A DNA stretch of 28,462 nucleotides, from positions 1 to 28,462 of the forward strand of contig CAYWEN010000008.1 of assembly GCA_964457545.1 (NCBI GenBank), written 5' to 3'. The notes below the pieces were generated by a model that saw only the letters and a program-made list of their open reading frames with translations, searched no databases and was not told the origin of the DNA. This DNA is from JAGGTJ01 sp964457545 (GTDB taxonomy: Bacteria > Desulfobacterota > DSM-4660 > Desulfatiglandales > Desulfatiglandaceae). This document shows, one piece after another, positions 1 to 7,806 of this stretch. Both the position numbers and the translations under genes were made by a program. Each line of letters starts with the position of its first letter. Position 1 is the first letter of the stretch.

Positions 1-1
1 C

Positions 2-142
2 GGTTCTGTGATTTATGAGCTTGGTGGCGGTACAATCGGCAATTACACCAATGTTCCCGAGCCTGCAACTGCAACACTGCTTCTTCTCGGTATGGGCCTG
101 ATCGGTCTTGCCGGTTCCAGAAAAAGGATATTTAATATGTAG
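2..142 (+). CDS. PEP-CTERM sorting domain protein, C-terminal part (5' end outside window)
   Basis: Only the last 46 codons are visible, ending in TAG at 140-142. They show the full tripartite PEP-CTERM signal: the motif V-P-E-P, a hydrophobic run rich in Leu and Gly (about 18 residues), and a basic tail (S-R-K-R-I-F-N-M). In this family the protein is exported by Sec, held in the inner membrane by the C-terminal helix and processed by an exosortase; one is encoded at 26415-27296. The segment before the motif is Gly-rich and short, so the body of the protein cannot be classified. A strong intrinsic terminator follows directly. The sorting signal is clear; the function of the mature protein is unknown. 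Confidence 0.9.
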   Translation, partial: GSVIYELGGGTIGNYTNVPEPATATLLLLGMGLIGLAGSRKRIFNM

Positions 143-168
143 ATAAAAACAGATATTCCAGATTCTTA

Positions 169-209
169 GGCCCGATTCACAATAAATATTGCGGATCGGG
201 CCGTTTTTT
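169..209 (+). terminator. Rho-independent terminator after the PEP-CTERM gene
   Basis: An 8-bp perfect stem (GGCCCGAT at 169-176 with ATCGGGCC at 195-202) is followed by G and six T residues at 204-209. It lies 26 bp after the stop codon. Its right arm overlaps the first bases of the 227-bp direct repeat that starts at 199. Confidence 0.85.
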
Positions 210-425
210 ACTTGCATTCCTTTATACAACGCTGAAGTTCATGCCTGAATCTTTCTGATCCACTGTCCCCTGCAAGCAGGTGCCTTGCTGAATGAGGCAA
301 GGGCCTTGGGCCTTTTTCCCTCCCTTTGAAATGCCAGTCCTGTATGATATTGATATACAGGGTTTTTGCAGTCAAGACGAACCGCCTGTTCAAAGTGTTT
401 GATGGCCATAAGATTATCGCCCGCA
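199..425. repeat. Direct repeat, left copy (remnant of the TPR gene 3' end)
   Basis: This 227-bp stretch matches 1985-2211 without gaps at an offset of 1786 bp. I count four mismatches (about 98% identity): two adjacent near 227-228, one near 346, one near 416. In the right copy this DNA is the last part of the minus-strand TPR gene plus the spacer after it. Here it is cut off from the rest of that gene. Reading the minus strand beyond 425 gives stop codons and no TPR-like sequence, so this copy is a dead fragment created by duplication. Confidence 0.9.
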
Positions 426-946
426 TTATCCGTACCTGTCCTGATCTTCTGAAGGAAGAAACAGGCTCAACAGGTTGCTTCACCCGGATTCCCCTTATTT
501 TCAGCCTTTCCTGCCTCACAGAATCATAGGCCTCCTTATTAACACATTGTGCTCTGAATCTCAGCATTCATATTAAAGGCCTTTATAACAATCCAATATC
601 CTGCACTTGCATTTCACTTGACACCCAGAACCGCTTCCAACATACTGTATCATCAAAAAAAATATCTTATTCTCGCCATTTCCTGTCACCCCACTTTTGA
701 CAATCGGTTTGTTTCCATCCATAAATGGATGTTTTTCATAATATCAGCGTTAACCTGCCTGATCATCTGTAACGGGCATACTGTAATATAACACACCTTT
801 TCATGATCCCTTGATCCAGAATTCCTGGTTCCGGGCAAAAACTGACTGGATCTTGAGTATATTATTATGGTATCTGTAAGGCAGCGAACCGTAAAATTAA
901 CAAAAAAACTGTAAAAAGAGGCAGGTTCAGAAGGAATATTTGTTAC
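426..946. other. Non-coding stretch before the HD-GYP gene
   Basis: I see no credible gene here. It holds a candidate promoter at 618-646 and a second weaker one beginning with TTGACA near 697. A short hairpin (CATCC-ATAAAT-GGATG) lies near 717-733. I looked for a cyclic-di-GMP riboswitch of the GEMM type because of the downstream HD-GYP gene and did not recognise one. Confidence 0.6.
618..646 (+). promoter_or_regulatory. Candidate sigma-70 promoter for the HD-GYP gene
   Basis: A perfect -35 box TTGACA (618-623), a 17-bp spacer and the -10-like box CATACT (641-646). If used, the transcript would carry a leader of about 295 nt before the start codon at 947. Confidence 0.5.
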
Positions 947-1921
947 ATGACCACCCATAATCTCACTTTGGCAATTATAATTTTTGGAGCATTGATTATG
1001 CTCCTTAGCATCTATAAATTCATATCTGTCATAAAATTAGGCAATGATATTCTGTTTGAATCCAATCGCAAGGTCGAGGTGCTGACAAAATGCCATATGG
1101 TACTGATGTGCTTTTTTTTCTTTGGATATATTTCGGTTTTTTTACTTATCCATGCAGGAATACATTTGGCAGGAAATCTCTTTACAAGTGTTATTTTTGC
1201 GTTTGGAGCCATATTTGTATTAATGGGAATCATACTTCAATCCAGCATGCTATCCTCAATAAGGAAACAAACCAAGGAACTGATAATAACAAATGAACGT
1301 CTTTCAATAACCCAAGATGTTACCATCTTTGCCCTGGCCTATCAGGCAGAACTCAGAGACGAAGAGACAGGAAAACACCTTGACAGGACATCGAGATACG
1401 TTGAGCTCCTGGCAAAAGAATTGTCAAAATTGCCCGCCTACAGGGAATATTTGACACAAGCCTACATTGCAGATCTGGTAAAAGCCGCCCCTCTCCATGA
1501 TATCGGCAAGGTTGGCATCCCTGATTCCATTCTTCGCAAGCCTGGAAAATTAGATAAAAAAGAATTTGATATTATGAAAAAACATTGTGAGTATGGCTCC
1601 AGAATTCTGGAAATCAGCAACAAAAAATTGGGATTCCAGTCATTTCTGAAAATAGCGATCCAGATTGTACGCTATCATCATGAAAAATGGAACGGACAAG
1701 GATATCCCTATGGTTTAAAGGGAGAAGAGATTCCTCTGTCTGCGAGGATAATGGCACTTTCTGATGTTTACGATGCACTTAGAAGTGAACGTTACTACAA
1801 AAAAGGCATGTCACATGAAAAGGCAGCAGAGATCATACTGTCTGAAAAAGGCAGGCATTTTGATCCTGATATTGTTGACGCATTTTGTAAAATTTCGGAT
1901 AAATTCAGGGAAGGCTATTAG
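947..1921 (+). CDS. Membrane-anchored HD-GYP domain protein (cyclic-di-GMP phosphodiesterase)
   Basis: A 324-residue protein. The N-terminal third is membrane-embedded: one helix at about 5-28 and two more in the 50-98 range. A short linker follows (100-125), then the HD-GYP domain from about 125 to the end. Diagnostic residues are present: His144 in H-L-D-R-T, the HD pair at 184-185 (H-D-I-G-K-V-G-I-P), H-H-E-K-W-N-G-Q-G-Y-P at 244-254 with the GYP signature intact, and Asp273 in S-D-V-Y-D-A-L. With all metal ligands and GYP kept, it is expected to hydrolyse cyclic-di-GMP. It has no receiver or PAS domain, so input may come through the membrane part. A purine-rich stretch (AAGGAA) lies about 12 nt before ATG. 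The gene sits alone between two direct repeats, convergent with the TPR gene. Confidence 0.93.
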   Translation: MTTHNLTLAIIIFGALIMLLSIYKFISVIKLGNDILFESNRKVEVLTKCHMVLMCFFFFGYISVFLLIHAGIHLAGNLFTSVIFAFGAIFVLMGIILQSSMLSSIRKQTKELIITNERLSITQDVTIFALAYQAELRDEETGKHLDRTSRYVELLAKELSKLPAYREYLTQAYIADLVKAAPLHDIGKVGIPDSILRKPGKLDKKEFDIMKKHCEYGSRILEISNKKLGFQSFLKIAIQIVRYHHEKWNGQGYPYGLKGEEIPLSARIMALSDVYDALRSERYYKKGMSHEKAAEIILSEKGRHFDPDIVDAFCKISDKFREGY

Positions 1922-1972
1922 TCAACAGACAAAAAGGTGGCAAAGGAAGAGACCTTTACCTCACCCGACAAC

Positions 1973-1995
1973 ACGGCGGCACCAGGCCGTTTTTT
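1973..1995 (+). terminator. Weak terminator after the HD-GYP gene
   Basis: A 5-bp stem (ACGGC 1973-1977, GCCGT 1986-1990) is followed by a T run to 1995. Its right arm and T run are the first bases of the right direct repeat, just as the left copy supplies the right arm of the terminator at 169-209. Confidence 0.45.
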
Positions 1996-2211
1996 ACTTG
2001 CATTCCTTTATACGGCGCTGAAGTTCATGCCTGAATCTTTCTGATCCACTGTCCCCTGCAAGCAGGTGCCTTGCTGAATGAGGCAAGGGCCTTGGGCCTT
2101 TTTCCCTCCCTTTGAAATGCCAGTCCTGTATGATAATGATATACAGGGTTTTTGCAGTCAAGACGAACCGCCTGTTCAAAGTGTTTGATGGCCATAAGAT
2201 TGTCGCCCGCA
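1985..2211. repeat. Direct repeat, right copy (3' end of the TPR gene)
   Basis: Partner of 199-425, with no indels and about four substitutions. It is the original copy, because the TPR reading frame continues through it and onward to the right. One difference is synonymous in the TPR frame (Asp codon) and one changes His to Gln; the other two lie beyond the TPR stop at 2025. Confidence 0.9.
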
Positions 2212-3083
2212 CTGAAACATACCCACCCCAGCACATCGTATGATACCGGATCACGCGGGAATAACCTGACCCCGTCTTTTGCATACTTCATGGCAGTCCT
2301 GTTGTCCTTAAGAGTATTACTGTAAATGATTGCAAGTTTCTGGTATGGAAGCGGTATATCCCTGTTTGTTTTCAACAGTCTTTTATAGATATCAACGGCT
2401 TTGCGGGGTAATCCCTTTGCAAGATAGGCCCGGGCCATGAATTCGTAACTCAGGGGTATGGGAGGATACAGTTCCATAACCATGCCTGCCCTTTTTATTA
2501 CCCTATCGTATGCCTTCTCGCGCAAACCGATTCTGCACAGAGCAAAACTGGCATTCATGAAATCCTGGGGGCTTACCTTTTTTTTTCTGACAACCGCAAG
2601 ATACTGATCTTTAGCCTGCCTGATATCTCCCGTTGCTACATACAGGGCGCCAAGGCCCATATGCAACCGTGTATCATCCGGTGCAATCCTGATCCCTTCC
2701 CTGTATTCAGCTTCAGCCTTTTTCATATCTCCAAGGGCTTGAAATGTCTCTGCCATGGACAGGCTCAGGAGCGGCGAGTGCGGGGCAAGTCTTTTGAAGA
2801 CAAGAACCTCTTTTTTATAAAGCCTGTTTTTGCCCATGGCCATGTAAGCCCCTGCAAGGTACGCATGCGCCTCGACGCTGTCCTCTTTGACTGCAAGAAT
2901 ACTGTTGCATATTTCAACCACTTCCCTGAACTTTCCGGCCTTGAGTTTCTGTCTTGCAATAAAGATATAACGCGGAACATCTTTTTCAGATACATGGACC
3001 GGTTCTGCAGGCTCTGGAAAACTTACAAACGGAATGGCAACAGCAGGGGATGAACGGAAAAAAACAAAACTGAAAAAAGGCAA
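2025..3083 (-). CDS. TPR-repeat protein, apparently frameshifted at both ends
   Basis: The open frame encodes about 352 residues with tandem TPR units over most of its length, for example D-V-L-G-W-V-C-F-S-A-G-D-N-L-M-A-I-K-H-F-E-Q-A followed by a further helix pair. Such proteins are scaffolds, often exported in PEP-CTERM genomes. The start is doubtful: this frame opens only at a TTG (3083) without a ribosome-binding site. A well-placed GGGAG precedes an ATG at 3109 whose frame encodes a signal-peptide-like start (M-K-T-I-T-V-L-L-Y-C-L-F). One missing T in the 6- or 7-T tract near 3058-3078 would join the two and give a cleavage site A-V-A. At the C-terminus another frame continues in plausible sequence to a stop at 1994. 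Either this is a decaying gene or the sequence has homopolymer errors. Confidence 0.7.
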   Translation of the reverse strand: MPFFSFVFFRSSPAVAIPFVSFPEPAEPVHVSEKDVPRYIFIARQKLKAGKFREVVEICNSILAVKEDSVEAHAYLAGAYMAMGKNRLYKKEVLVFKRLAPHSPLLSLSMAETFQALGDMKKAEAEYREGIRIAPDDTRLHMGLGALYVATGDIRQAKDQYLAVVRKKKVSPQDFMNASFALCRIGLREKAYDRVIKRAGMVMELYPPIPLSYEFMARAYLAKGLPRKAVDIYKRLLKTNRDIPLPYQKLAIIYSNTLKDNRTAMKYAKDGVRLFPRDPVSYDVLGWVCFSAGDNLMAIKHFEQAVRLDCKNPVYHYHTGLAFQREGKRPKALASFSKAPACRGQWIRKIQA

Positions 3084-3205
3084 TAAAGCAAAACGGTTAT
3101 TGTTTTCATATCTGTCTCCCTTATATAAAAGCTGTCAATACACCAAAGGCTTTTACTGTTAATGAGTTTTCAAAGATACAAGATGAAGCTGTCGTCACAG
3201 GGTCA

Positions 3206-3802
3206 TCACGGTTCAATCCCGTCAAGATAACGGCTTATGGCCCCATCATACTCATGAGTCAGTCTGAAGGCCTTTCTGGCGAGACGAAAACGGGTACTCA
3301 AAGATGTCCTGCCCATGTTTTCTTTCATTTCTTCAACTACTGCATCGTAGTCGTCAGGATCGGTGACAACAGTAACAAACCTGAAATTCTTGGCGCCGGA
3401 ACGAATCATGGAAGGCCCACCTATGTCTATGTTTTCAATAGCCTCATCCAATGACACACCAGGTTTTCCTACTGTTTTTTCAAATTGGTACAGATTTACT
3501 GCCAGCAGGTCAATCGGCCTTATCCCGTGTCTGTTCATTGCGTCAACATGTTCAGGATTATCACGCAGGCATAAAAGACCTCCATGTACCATTGGATGGA
3601 GTGTTTTGACCCTTCCATCCATCATCTCCGGAAACCCGGTGTAATCCGATATTTCTGTTACTGAAACACCTCCATCATGAAGGACCCGTGCCGTGCCGCC
3701 TGTTGAAAGTATCATTACACCAAAACCAGACAGGGCCCGTGCAAAACCGACTATACCTGTCTTGTCTGTTACGCTGATAATTGCCGTTTTTATGGTGTTC
3801 AT
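3206..3802 (-). CDS. purH: Stand-alone IMP cyclohydrolase (PurH N-terminal, MGS-like domain)
   Basis: This 198-residue protein matches the IMP cyclohydrolase half of PurH: I-S-V-T-D-K-T-G at the N-terminus, S-T-G-G-T-A, the G-R-V-K-T-L-H-P motif, and N-I-D-I-G-G-P-S-M-I-R. It closes FAICAR to IMP, the last step of purine synthesis. Ordinary PurH has about 510-530 residues with an AICAR transformylase domain after residue 200. Here the protein stops cleanly after Y-D-G-A-I-S-R-Y-L, the natural end of the first domain, so the transformylase must be encoded elsewhere. I chose ATG 3802 because AGGAGA stands 7-8 nt before it; the frame is open further upstream to 3862 without support. It follows ruvB by 56 bp and is likely cotranscribed. 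Confidence 0.88.
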   Translation of the reverse strand: MNTIKTAIISVTDKTGIVGFARALSGFGVMILSTGGTARVLHDGGVSVTEISDYTGFPEMMDGRVKTLHPMVHGGLLCLRDNPEHVDAMNRHGIRPIDLLAVNLYQFEKTVGKPGVSLDEAIENIDIGGPSMIRSGAKNFRFVTVVTDPDDYDAVVEEMKENMGRTSLSTRFRLARKAFRLTHEYDGAISRYLDGIEP

Positions 3803-3858
3803 ATCTTTTTCTCCTGTATCCTGCGCAAACCTGACGGCCTTGCAACAGGGCGTTCTCA

Positions 3859-4857
3859 TCAATCCTTGGGCTCAAGCCCGAAATAGCGGAAGGCACGTTT
3901 GGTTGCCACCCTGCCTTTCGGGGTTCTTGCAATATATCCCTGCTGAATGAGGAAAGGTTCATATACATCCTCTATGGTATCTTTCTCTTCGCTTACAGCC
4001 GCAGACAGACTGCCAAGACCAATCGGGCCGCCATCAAATTTTTCAATAATGGTAGAGATAAGATAACGATCCATCCTGTCCAGTCCCCTGTCATCCACCT
4101 CAAGCATGTCAAGCGCCCTGCCTGCAACATCTCTGGTAATGACTCCATCGGCCCTGACCTCGGCAAAATCGCGGACCCTTTTCAAAAGCCTGTTTGCCAC
4201 CCTTGGAGTCCCCCTTGATCGTTTCGCTATTTCAAGTGCCCCGTCAGAATCAATCCTGATATTGAGAAGGCCGGCAGAGCGCATCACAATATCTTTGAGA
4301 TCATCTGTCCTGTAAAAATCCAGCCTCAAGATTACGCCAAAACGATCTCTTAACGGAGGAGTCAGAAGGCCTGCCCTTGTAGTTGCGCCAACAAGGGTAA
4401 AGGGCGGAAGCGGAATCTTCATAACACGGGCAGAAGGGCCCTGGCCTATTATGATATCAAGCTCATAATCCTCCATTGCAGGGTAAAGTATTTCTTCAAC
4501 AACATGATTTAACCTGTGGATTTCATCGATAAAAAACACATCTCCTGGCCTGAGACTGGTAAGAATGGCGGCCAGATCGCCCGATTTTTCGATTACAGGG
4601 CCAGAGGTAATTTTTATGTTCACCCCCATCTCCTTTGCAATTACATGTGCAAGGGATGTCTTCCCAAGACCGGGACTTCCATGAAAAAGGACATGATCCA
4701 GAGCATCTGACCGGCTTTTGGCAGCCTCTATAAAAATGCGAAGCTTGTTTTTCATCTCCTCCTGGCCAATATACTCGTCAAGTGTGTTTGGCCTCAGACC
4801 AATTTCTGCGGAAGCTTCATCTGCACCTGTCGCGGGATCTATGATTCTCTTTTCCAT
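3859..4857 (-). CDS. ruvB: Holliday junction branch-migration ATPase RuvB
   Basis: 332 residues, normal length. An AAA+ motor that, with RuvA, drives branch migration of Holliday junctions. Visible motifs: Walker A G-S-P-G-L-G-K-T (60-67), Walker B D-E-I-H (111-114), sensor 1 G-A-T-T (157-160), and the R-G-T-P-R sensor-2 segment, followed by a winged-helix C-terminal domain (G-P-I-G-L-G-S-L-S, R-T-P-K-G-R). It lies 33 bp after ruvA in a ruvC-ruvA-ruvB run on the minus strand. Nothing unusual. Confidence 0.98.
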   Translation of the reverse strand: MEKRIIDPATGADEASAEIGLRPNTLDEYIGQEEMKNKLRIFIEAAKSRSDALDHVLFHGSPGLGKTSLAHVIAKEMGVNIKITSGPVIEKSGDLAAILTSLRPGDVFFIDEIHRLNHVVEEILYPAMEDYELDIIIGQGPSARVMKIPLPPFTLVGATTRAGLLTPPLRDRFGVILRLDFYRTDDLKDIVMRSAGLLNIRIDSDGALEIAKRSRGTPRVANRLLKRVRDFAEVRADGVITRDVAGRALDMLEVDDRGLDRMDRYLISTIIEKFDGGPIGLGSLSAAVSEEKDTIEDVYEPFLIQQGYIARTPKGRVATKRAFRYFGLEPKD

Positions 4858-4890
4858 ACATTATCACCCTGTCCGGCATAACAAGCTGAT

Positions 4891-5496
4891 TTATCCGGAC
4901 AAAAATCTCAGTGCGATTTTTATCAGGGTCTCCAGATCCTGCCCCCCTGCCCTTTTCTGTGCCTTCATTACAGCATCCTCTGCACGTTTTACAGGATAGC
5001 CCAGATTCAAAAGTGCAGAGACGGCATCTCCTGCAATCACTGAAACAGATTCTTCCACGGCAGAACAAGGGTTCAGATCAGCATTTTCCAGCATCTTTGC
5101 CGCCTTGTCCCCAAGTTCCAAAACAATTCTCTCGGCAGTTTTTTTCCCTACTCCTGACACAGTCTGAAGTCTGGAGCCGTTTCTGTCAGATATTGCCTGA
5201 ACAAGGCTGGCTGCCCCTATATCTGAAAGCATGGCAAGCGAAAGCCTTGGACCAATGCCGGAAACAGATATCAGCATACGGAAAACCTGTTTTTCAAGCA
5301 GGGAAGAAAATCCAAACAGGCTAAGCGCATCTTCCCTCACATATGTGTGGATATGAAGGCTTACGAAATCATCAGCATCCGGAAGGGCAGCAAGGGTCGA
5401 AACAGGGACAAAGACCTCGTACCCGACACCATTTGCATCAATAATTACTGATTCATCGGTTCTGCCAAGGATATGGCCTTTCAGGTGTGCTATCAT
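4891..5496 (-). CDS. ruvA: Holliday junction DNA-binding protein RuvA
   Basis: 201 residues. It forms the tetramer that binds the four-way junction and loads RuvB. The N-terminal OB-fold domain (1-64) carries the typical M-I-A-H-L-K-G start; helix-hairpin-helix motifs follow (for example L-Q-T-V-S-G-V-G-K-K-T-A-E-R-I-V-L-E-L). A short acidic/Ser linker then leads to the C-terminal RuvB-contacting domain (A-V-S-A-L-L-N-L-G-Y). The start codon directly abuts the TAG stop of ruvC (0 bp spacing), which suggests translational coupling. Confidence 0.98.
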   Translation of the reverse strand: MIAHLKGHILGRTDESVIIDANGVGYEVFVPVSTLAALPDADDFVSLHIHTYVREDALSLFGFSSLLEKQVFRMLISVSGIGPRLSLAMLSDIGAASLVQAISDRNGSRLQTVSGVGKKTAERIVLELGDKAAKMLENADLNPCSAVEESVSVIAGDAVSALLNLGYPVKRAEDAVMKAQKRAGGQDLETLIKIALRFLSG

Positions 5497-5967
5497 CTAA
5501 AATCTTGACCAGTTCATATGGCATATGACTGTGGCAAGCGCATCTGATGTATCAAGAGAAAATGTCCTGTCCGTATTCAGGATAATACTAACCATAGACC
5601 TTACCTGTTCCTTTGTTGCCCCGCCATAGCCAACTACGGATTTTTTTATTTCAAGAGGGGTATATTCAAATATCCTTATACTGTACTGAACAGCCGCAAC
5701 AAGGATAACACCTCTTACATGACCCAGCCTGAGGGAAGTTCTGACATTTTTTGCATAAAATATGTCCTCTATAGCCATTTCATCAGGGTGGTATCTGTTT
5801 ATCACATCTTTTACGGACTCGTATATATGATAAAGCCTTTCATAAAAAGGGGCCCTCGCAGTCGAAGTTATACAGCCTGCATCCACAAGGACAAGGCCGG
5901 TATCCCCCTTTTCCACCAGTCCGTAACCTGTTGCCCTTGATCCCGGATCAACGCCGAGTGCCAGCAT
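5497..5967 (-). CDS. ruvC: Holliday junction resolvase RuvC
   Basis: 156 residues, RNase H-fold endonuclease that cuts Holliday junctions symmetrically. The four acidic catalytic residues are in place: Asp7 (G-V-D-P-G-S), Glu67 (A-I-E-D), Asp139 and Asp142 (S-L-D-T-S-D-A-L-A). Its ATG overlaps the yebC stop codon by one base (TGATG), and ruvA follows with no gap. Confidence 0.98.
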   Translation of the reverse strand: MLALGVDPGSRATGYGLVEKGDTGLVLVDAGCITSTARAPFYERLYHIYESVKDVINRYHPDEMAIEDIFYAKNVRTSLRLGHVRGVILVAAVQYSIRIFEYTPLEIKKSVVGYGGATKEQVRSMVSIILNTDRTFSLDTSDALATVICHMNWSRF

Positions 5968-6713
5968 CAGGCAATATTCTCCATATCAGCATCAGAAATA
6001 TCAAAATTGGCATATACATGGATAACATCATCTATATCTTCCAGCCCCTGCATAAGAGTGATTACCTGCTGGGCCTTTTTCCCCTCCACCTTGACGGTGT
6101 TCTGGGAAATCATAGTAACCTCGGCAAGGGAATATTCAAGCCCCTTTTCATCGAACACCCCCTTGACCCTCTCAAAATCGGACGGAGCAGTAATAACCTC
6201 AAATCCGTCATCAGTCTCCTTGACATCCTCAGCGCCCGCCTCAAGGGCAACGTCAAAGAGCTGCTCCTCGTCCGTACCGTCCCTTTCAAAGGTAATAACA
6301 CCTTTTTTGTCAAACATCCATGATACACAGCCCGGTTCACCAAGGCTACCTCCAAGCCGTTCAAAGATATGCTTTACTTCAGCAACTGTTCTGTTCTTGT
6401 TGTCAGTAAGGCAGTCCACAAGCACGGCCACCCCGCCCGGACCATACCCTTCATAATTTGCCTCTTCATATGATGTGCCTTCAAGTTCGCCAGTACCCTT
6501 TTTTATCCCCCTGTCAATATTTTCCTTAGGCATGTTCGCTGCCTTGGCTGCAGCAATGGCAGTTCTGAGCCTTGGATTTGAATCAGGATCCCCCCCTCCG
6601 AATCTTGCAGCAACTGTTATCTCTCTTATAAGCTTGGTAAATATCTTTCCGCGCTTTGCATCCAAAGCACCCTTTTTATGCTTGATCGAACTCCATTTTG
6701 AATGACCTGACAT
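5967..6713 (-). CDS. yebC: YebC/PmpR family protein (TACO1-type)
   Basis: 248 residues with the family N-terminus M-S-G-H-S-K-W-S-S-I-K-H-K-K and the G-Y-G-P-G-G-V-A motif near residue 90. Members act as transcription regulators or, as shown more recently for some, help ribosomes pass proline-rich stretches. The position directly before ruvC is very common in bacteria. AGGAGG lies 12 bp before the ATG, rather far. A start-stop pair (ATG-TAA, 6723-6718) sits between that AGGAGG and the real start. Confidence 0.96.
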   Translation of the reverse strand: MSGHSKWSSIKHKKGALDAKRGKIFTKLIREITVAARFGGGDPDSNPRLRTAIAAAKAANMPKENIDRGIKKGTGELEGTSYEEANYEGYGPGGVAVLVDCLTDNKNRTVAEVKHIFERLGGSLGEPGCVSWMFDKKGVITFERDGTDEEQLFDVALEAGAEDVKETDDGFEVITAPSDFERVKGVFDEKGLEYSLAEVTMISQNTVKVEGKKAQQVITLMQGLEDIDDVIHVYANFDISDADMENIA

Positions 6714-6817
6714 GTTTTTACATACCCTCCTGTTCTGTCGTACAATATAGACAAGCCATGCTCAAACTATCCGAAAACCAGGATATATTCTTACCTTCAG
6801 TATCCCGGCATGCAGTC

Positions 6818-7411
6818 TCACCCCCTGAAATCCAGGGCCACAAGATATATCTCCCTGCTGCGTTTACGGGTAGCCTTTGGCCTTGCAAGCCTTGCCTTGC
6901 AAAAATGTGCCGACACGTCTGTTTTCAGTTTGTTGAGATCATTGTCTCCTTCAAAAATCTTGCAAAGAAACCGCCCCCTCTTTTTAAGCAGTAAAAAGGC
7001 TGTTTCTGCAGCCTTTTTTGCAAGCTGCATGGAGCGTGCGGCATCCGTTGCAGCATGACCTGTAGTCTTCGGAGCAAGATCACTTATAACAACATCCACA
7101 GGGCCTATGTTTCCATAAAGCCATTCAGGATCAACAGACATCATATCTGCCTGTATAAAGGTGAAGTTCGGAGCAAAAACCTGCTCAGGTGTCTGTATGT
7201 CTATGCCGATAACTTCACCCTGCCTGCCTGCCTGCCTGATCCCATACTGGGACCACGATCCGGGAAAACAGCCAATATCCAGCACACGGTTTCCCTTGCG
7301 GATCAGCCTGAAACGGCTATCTATCTCGCTCAGTTTATAAACCGATCTTGCAAGCCAGTTTTCCTTTCTGGCCCGGCGAGTATAATGATCTGCCCACGTT
7401 CTGTTTTTCAT
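6818..7411 (-). CDS. rlmE: 23S rRNA 2'-O-methyltransferase RlmE (FtsJ family)
   Basis: 197 residues from ATG 7411. SAM-dependent methyltransferase that modifies U2552-equivalent uridine in the ribosomal A loop. The K-D-K-E tetrad is visible: Lys26 (S-V-Y-K-L), Asp111 (V-V-I-S-D-L-A-P), Lys151 (L-C-K-I-F-E-G), Glu187 (R-E-I-Y-L-V-A). The SAM-binding motif I reads D-I-G-C-F-P-G-S-W-S-Q, a variant of the usual A-P-G-G-W-S-Q. The frame stays open upstream to 7687, but that extension is Cys-rich and unlike the family, so I rejected it. A four-unit TGCC microsatellite-like run near 7220 encodes A-G-R-Q-G-E. It lies about 105 bp before yebC. Confidence 0.94.
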   Translation of the reverse strand: MKNRTWADHYTRRARKENWLARSVYKLSEIDSRFRLIRKGNRVLDIGCFPGSWSQYGIRQAGRQGEVIGIDIQTPEQVFAPNFTFIQADMMSVDPEWLYGNIGPVDVVISDLAPKTTGHAATDAARSMQLAKKAAETAFLLLKKRGRFLCKIFEGDNDLNKLKTDVSAHFCKARLARPKATRKRSREIYLVALDFRG

Positions 7412-7806
7412 AGACCTGTTTTTATCATATATCCATGCAACTTTGCAAATCCAAACCCTGCCATGACAACAGATCCGGTACCATATGCACGTGTAACAGA
7501 TCTTTATGCAAGGACATGACAGCAACAGCCCTGCAAGGGGCAACAGAAGGGCCTTTCCGACACGACTGTCAAAAGGGCGCCGCAACATACAGCATATATG
7601 ATATTCAACAGAGGGGCAAAAGGCGTTTTCAGGTTCAACACAAGCAACCCTGCAAGACATTGACAACACAAAAACCCTGCAAGACATTCAGGTCTTATGC
7701 CACCCGAGGCAACCTGCCTGAAACACAATGGCTGTTACCAGTCAACTGCCGGATATCATACAGTTTTTTGTCAGAAAATAAAATATCTCCAGGCAGATCA
7801 GGGAAA
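7412..7806. other. Gene-less spacer between rlmE and the RecA-like ATPase gene
   Basis: I see no convincing gene. The stretch contains a 16-bp sequence (AACCCTGCAAGACATT) twice, at 7646-7661 and 7673-7688, spaced 27 bp apart, and a related CCCTGCAAG near 7530. No clear terminator or promoter was recognised. Confidence 0.5.

Noticed and set aside
208..567. A minus-strand open frame of about 119 codons over the left repeat copy
   Set aside because: It is the out-of-frame reading of the duplicated TPR fragment; beyond the repeat it has no recognisable sequence or ribosome-binding site.
686..958. A minus-strand open frame of 90 codons before the HD-GYP gene
   Set aside because: It overlaps the HD-GYP start, has no ribosome-binding site and no coding-like composition.
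6718..6731. AGGAGG followed by ATG-TAA just before yebC, a possible start-stop regulatory element
   Set aside because: The box is only two bases from the start-stop ATG, too close for efficient initiation; it is more simply the distant ribosome-binding site of yebC.
7646..7688. A repeated 16-mer as the start of a CRISPR or tandem array
   Set aside because: Only two exact copies with an 11-bp gap; no array structure and no cas genes.
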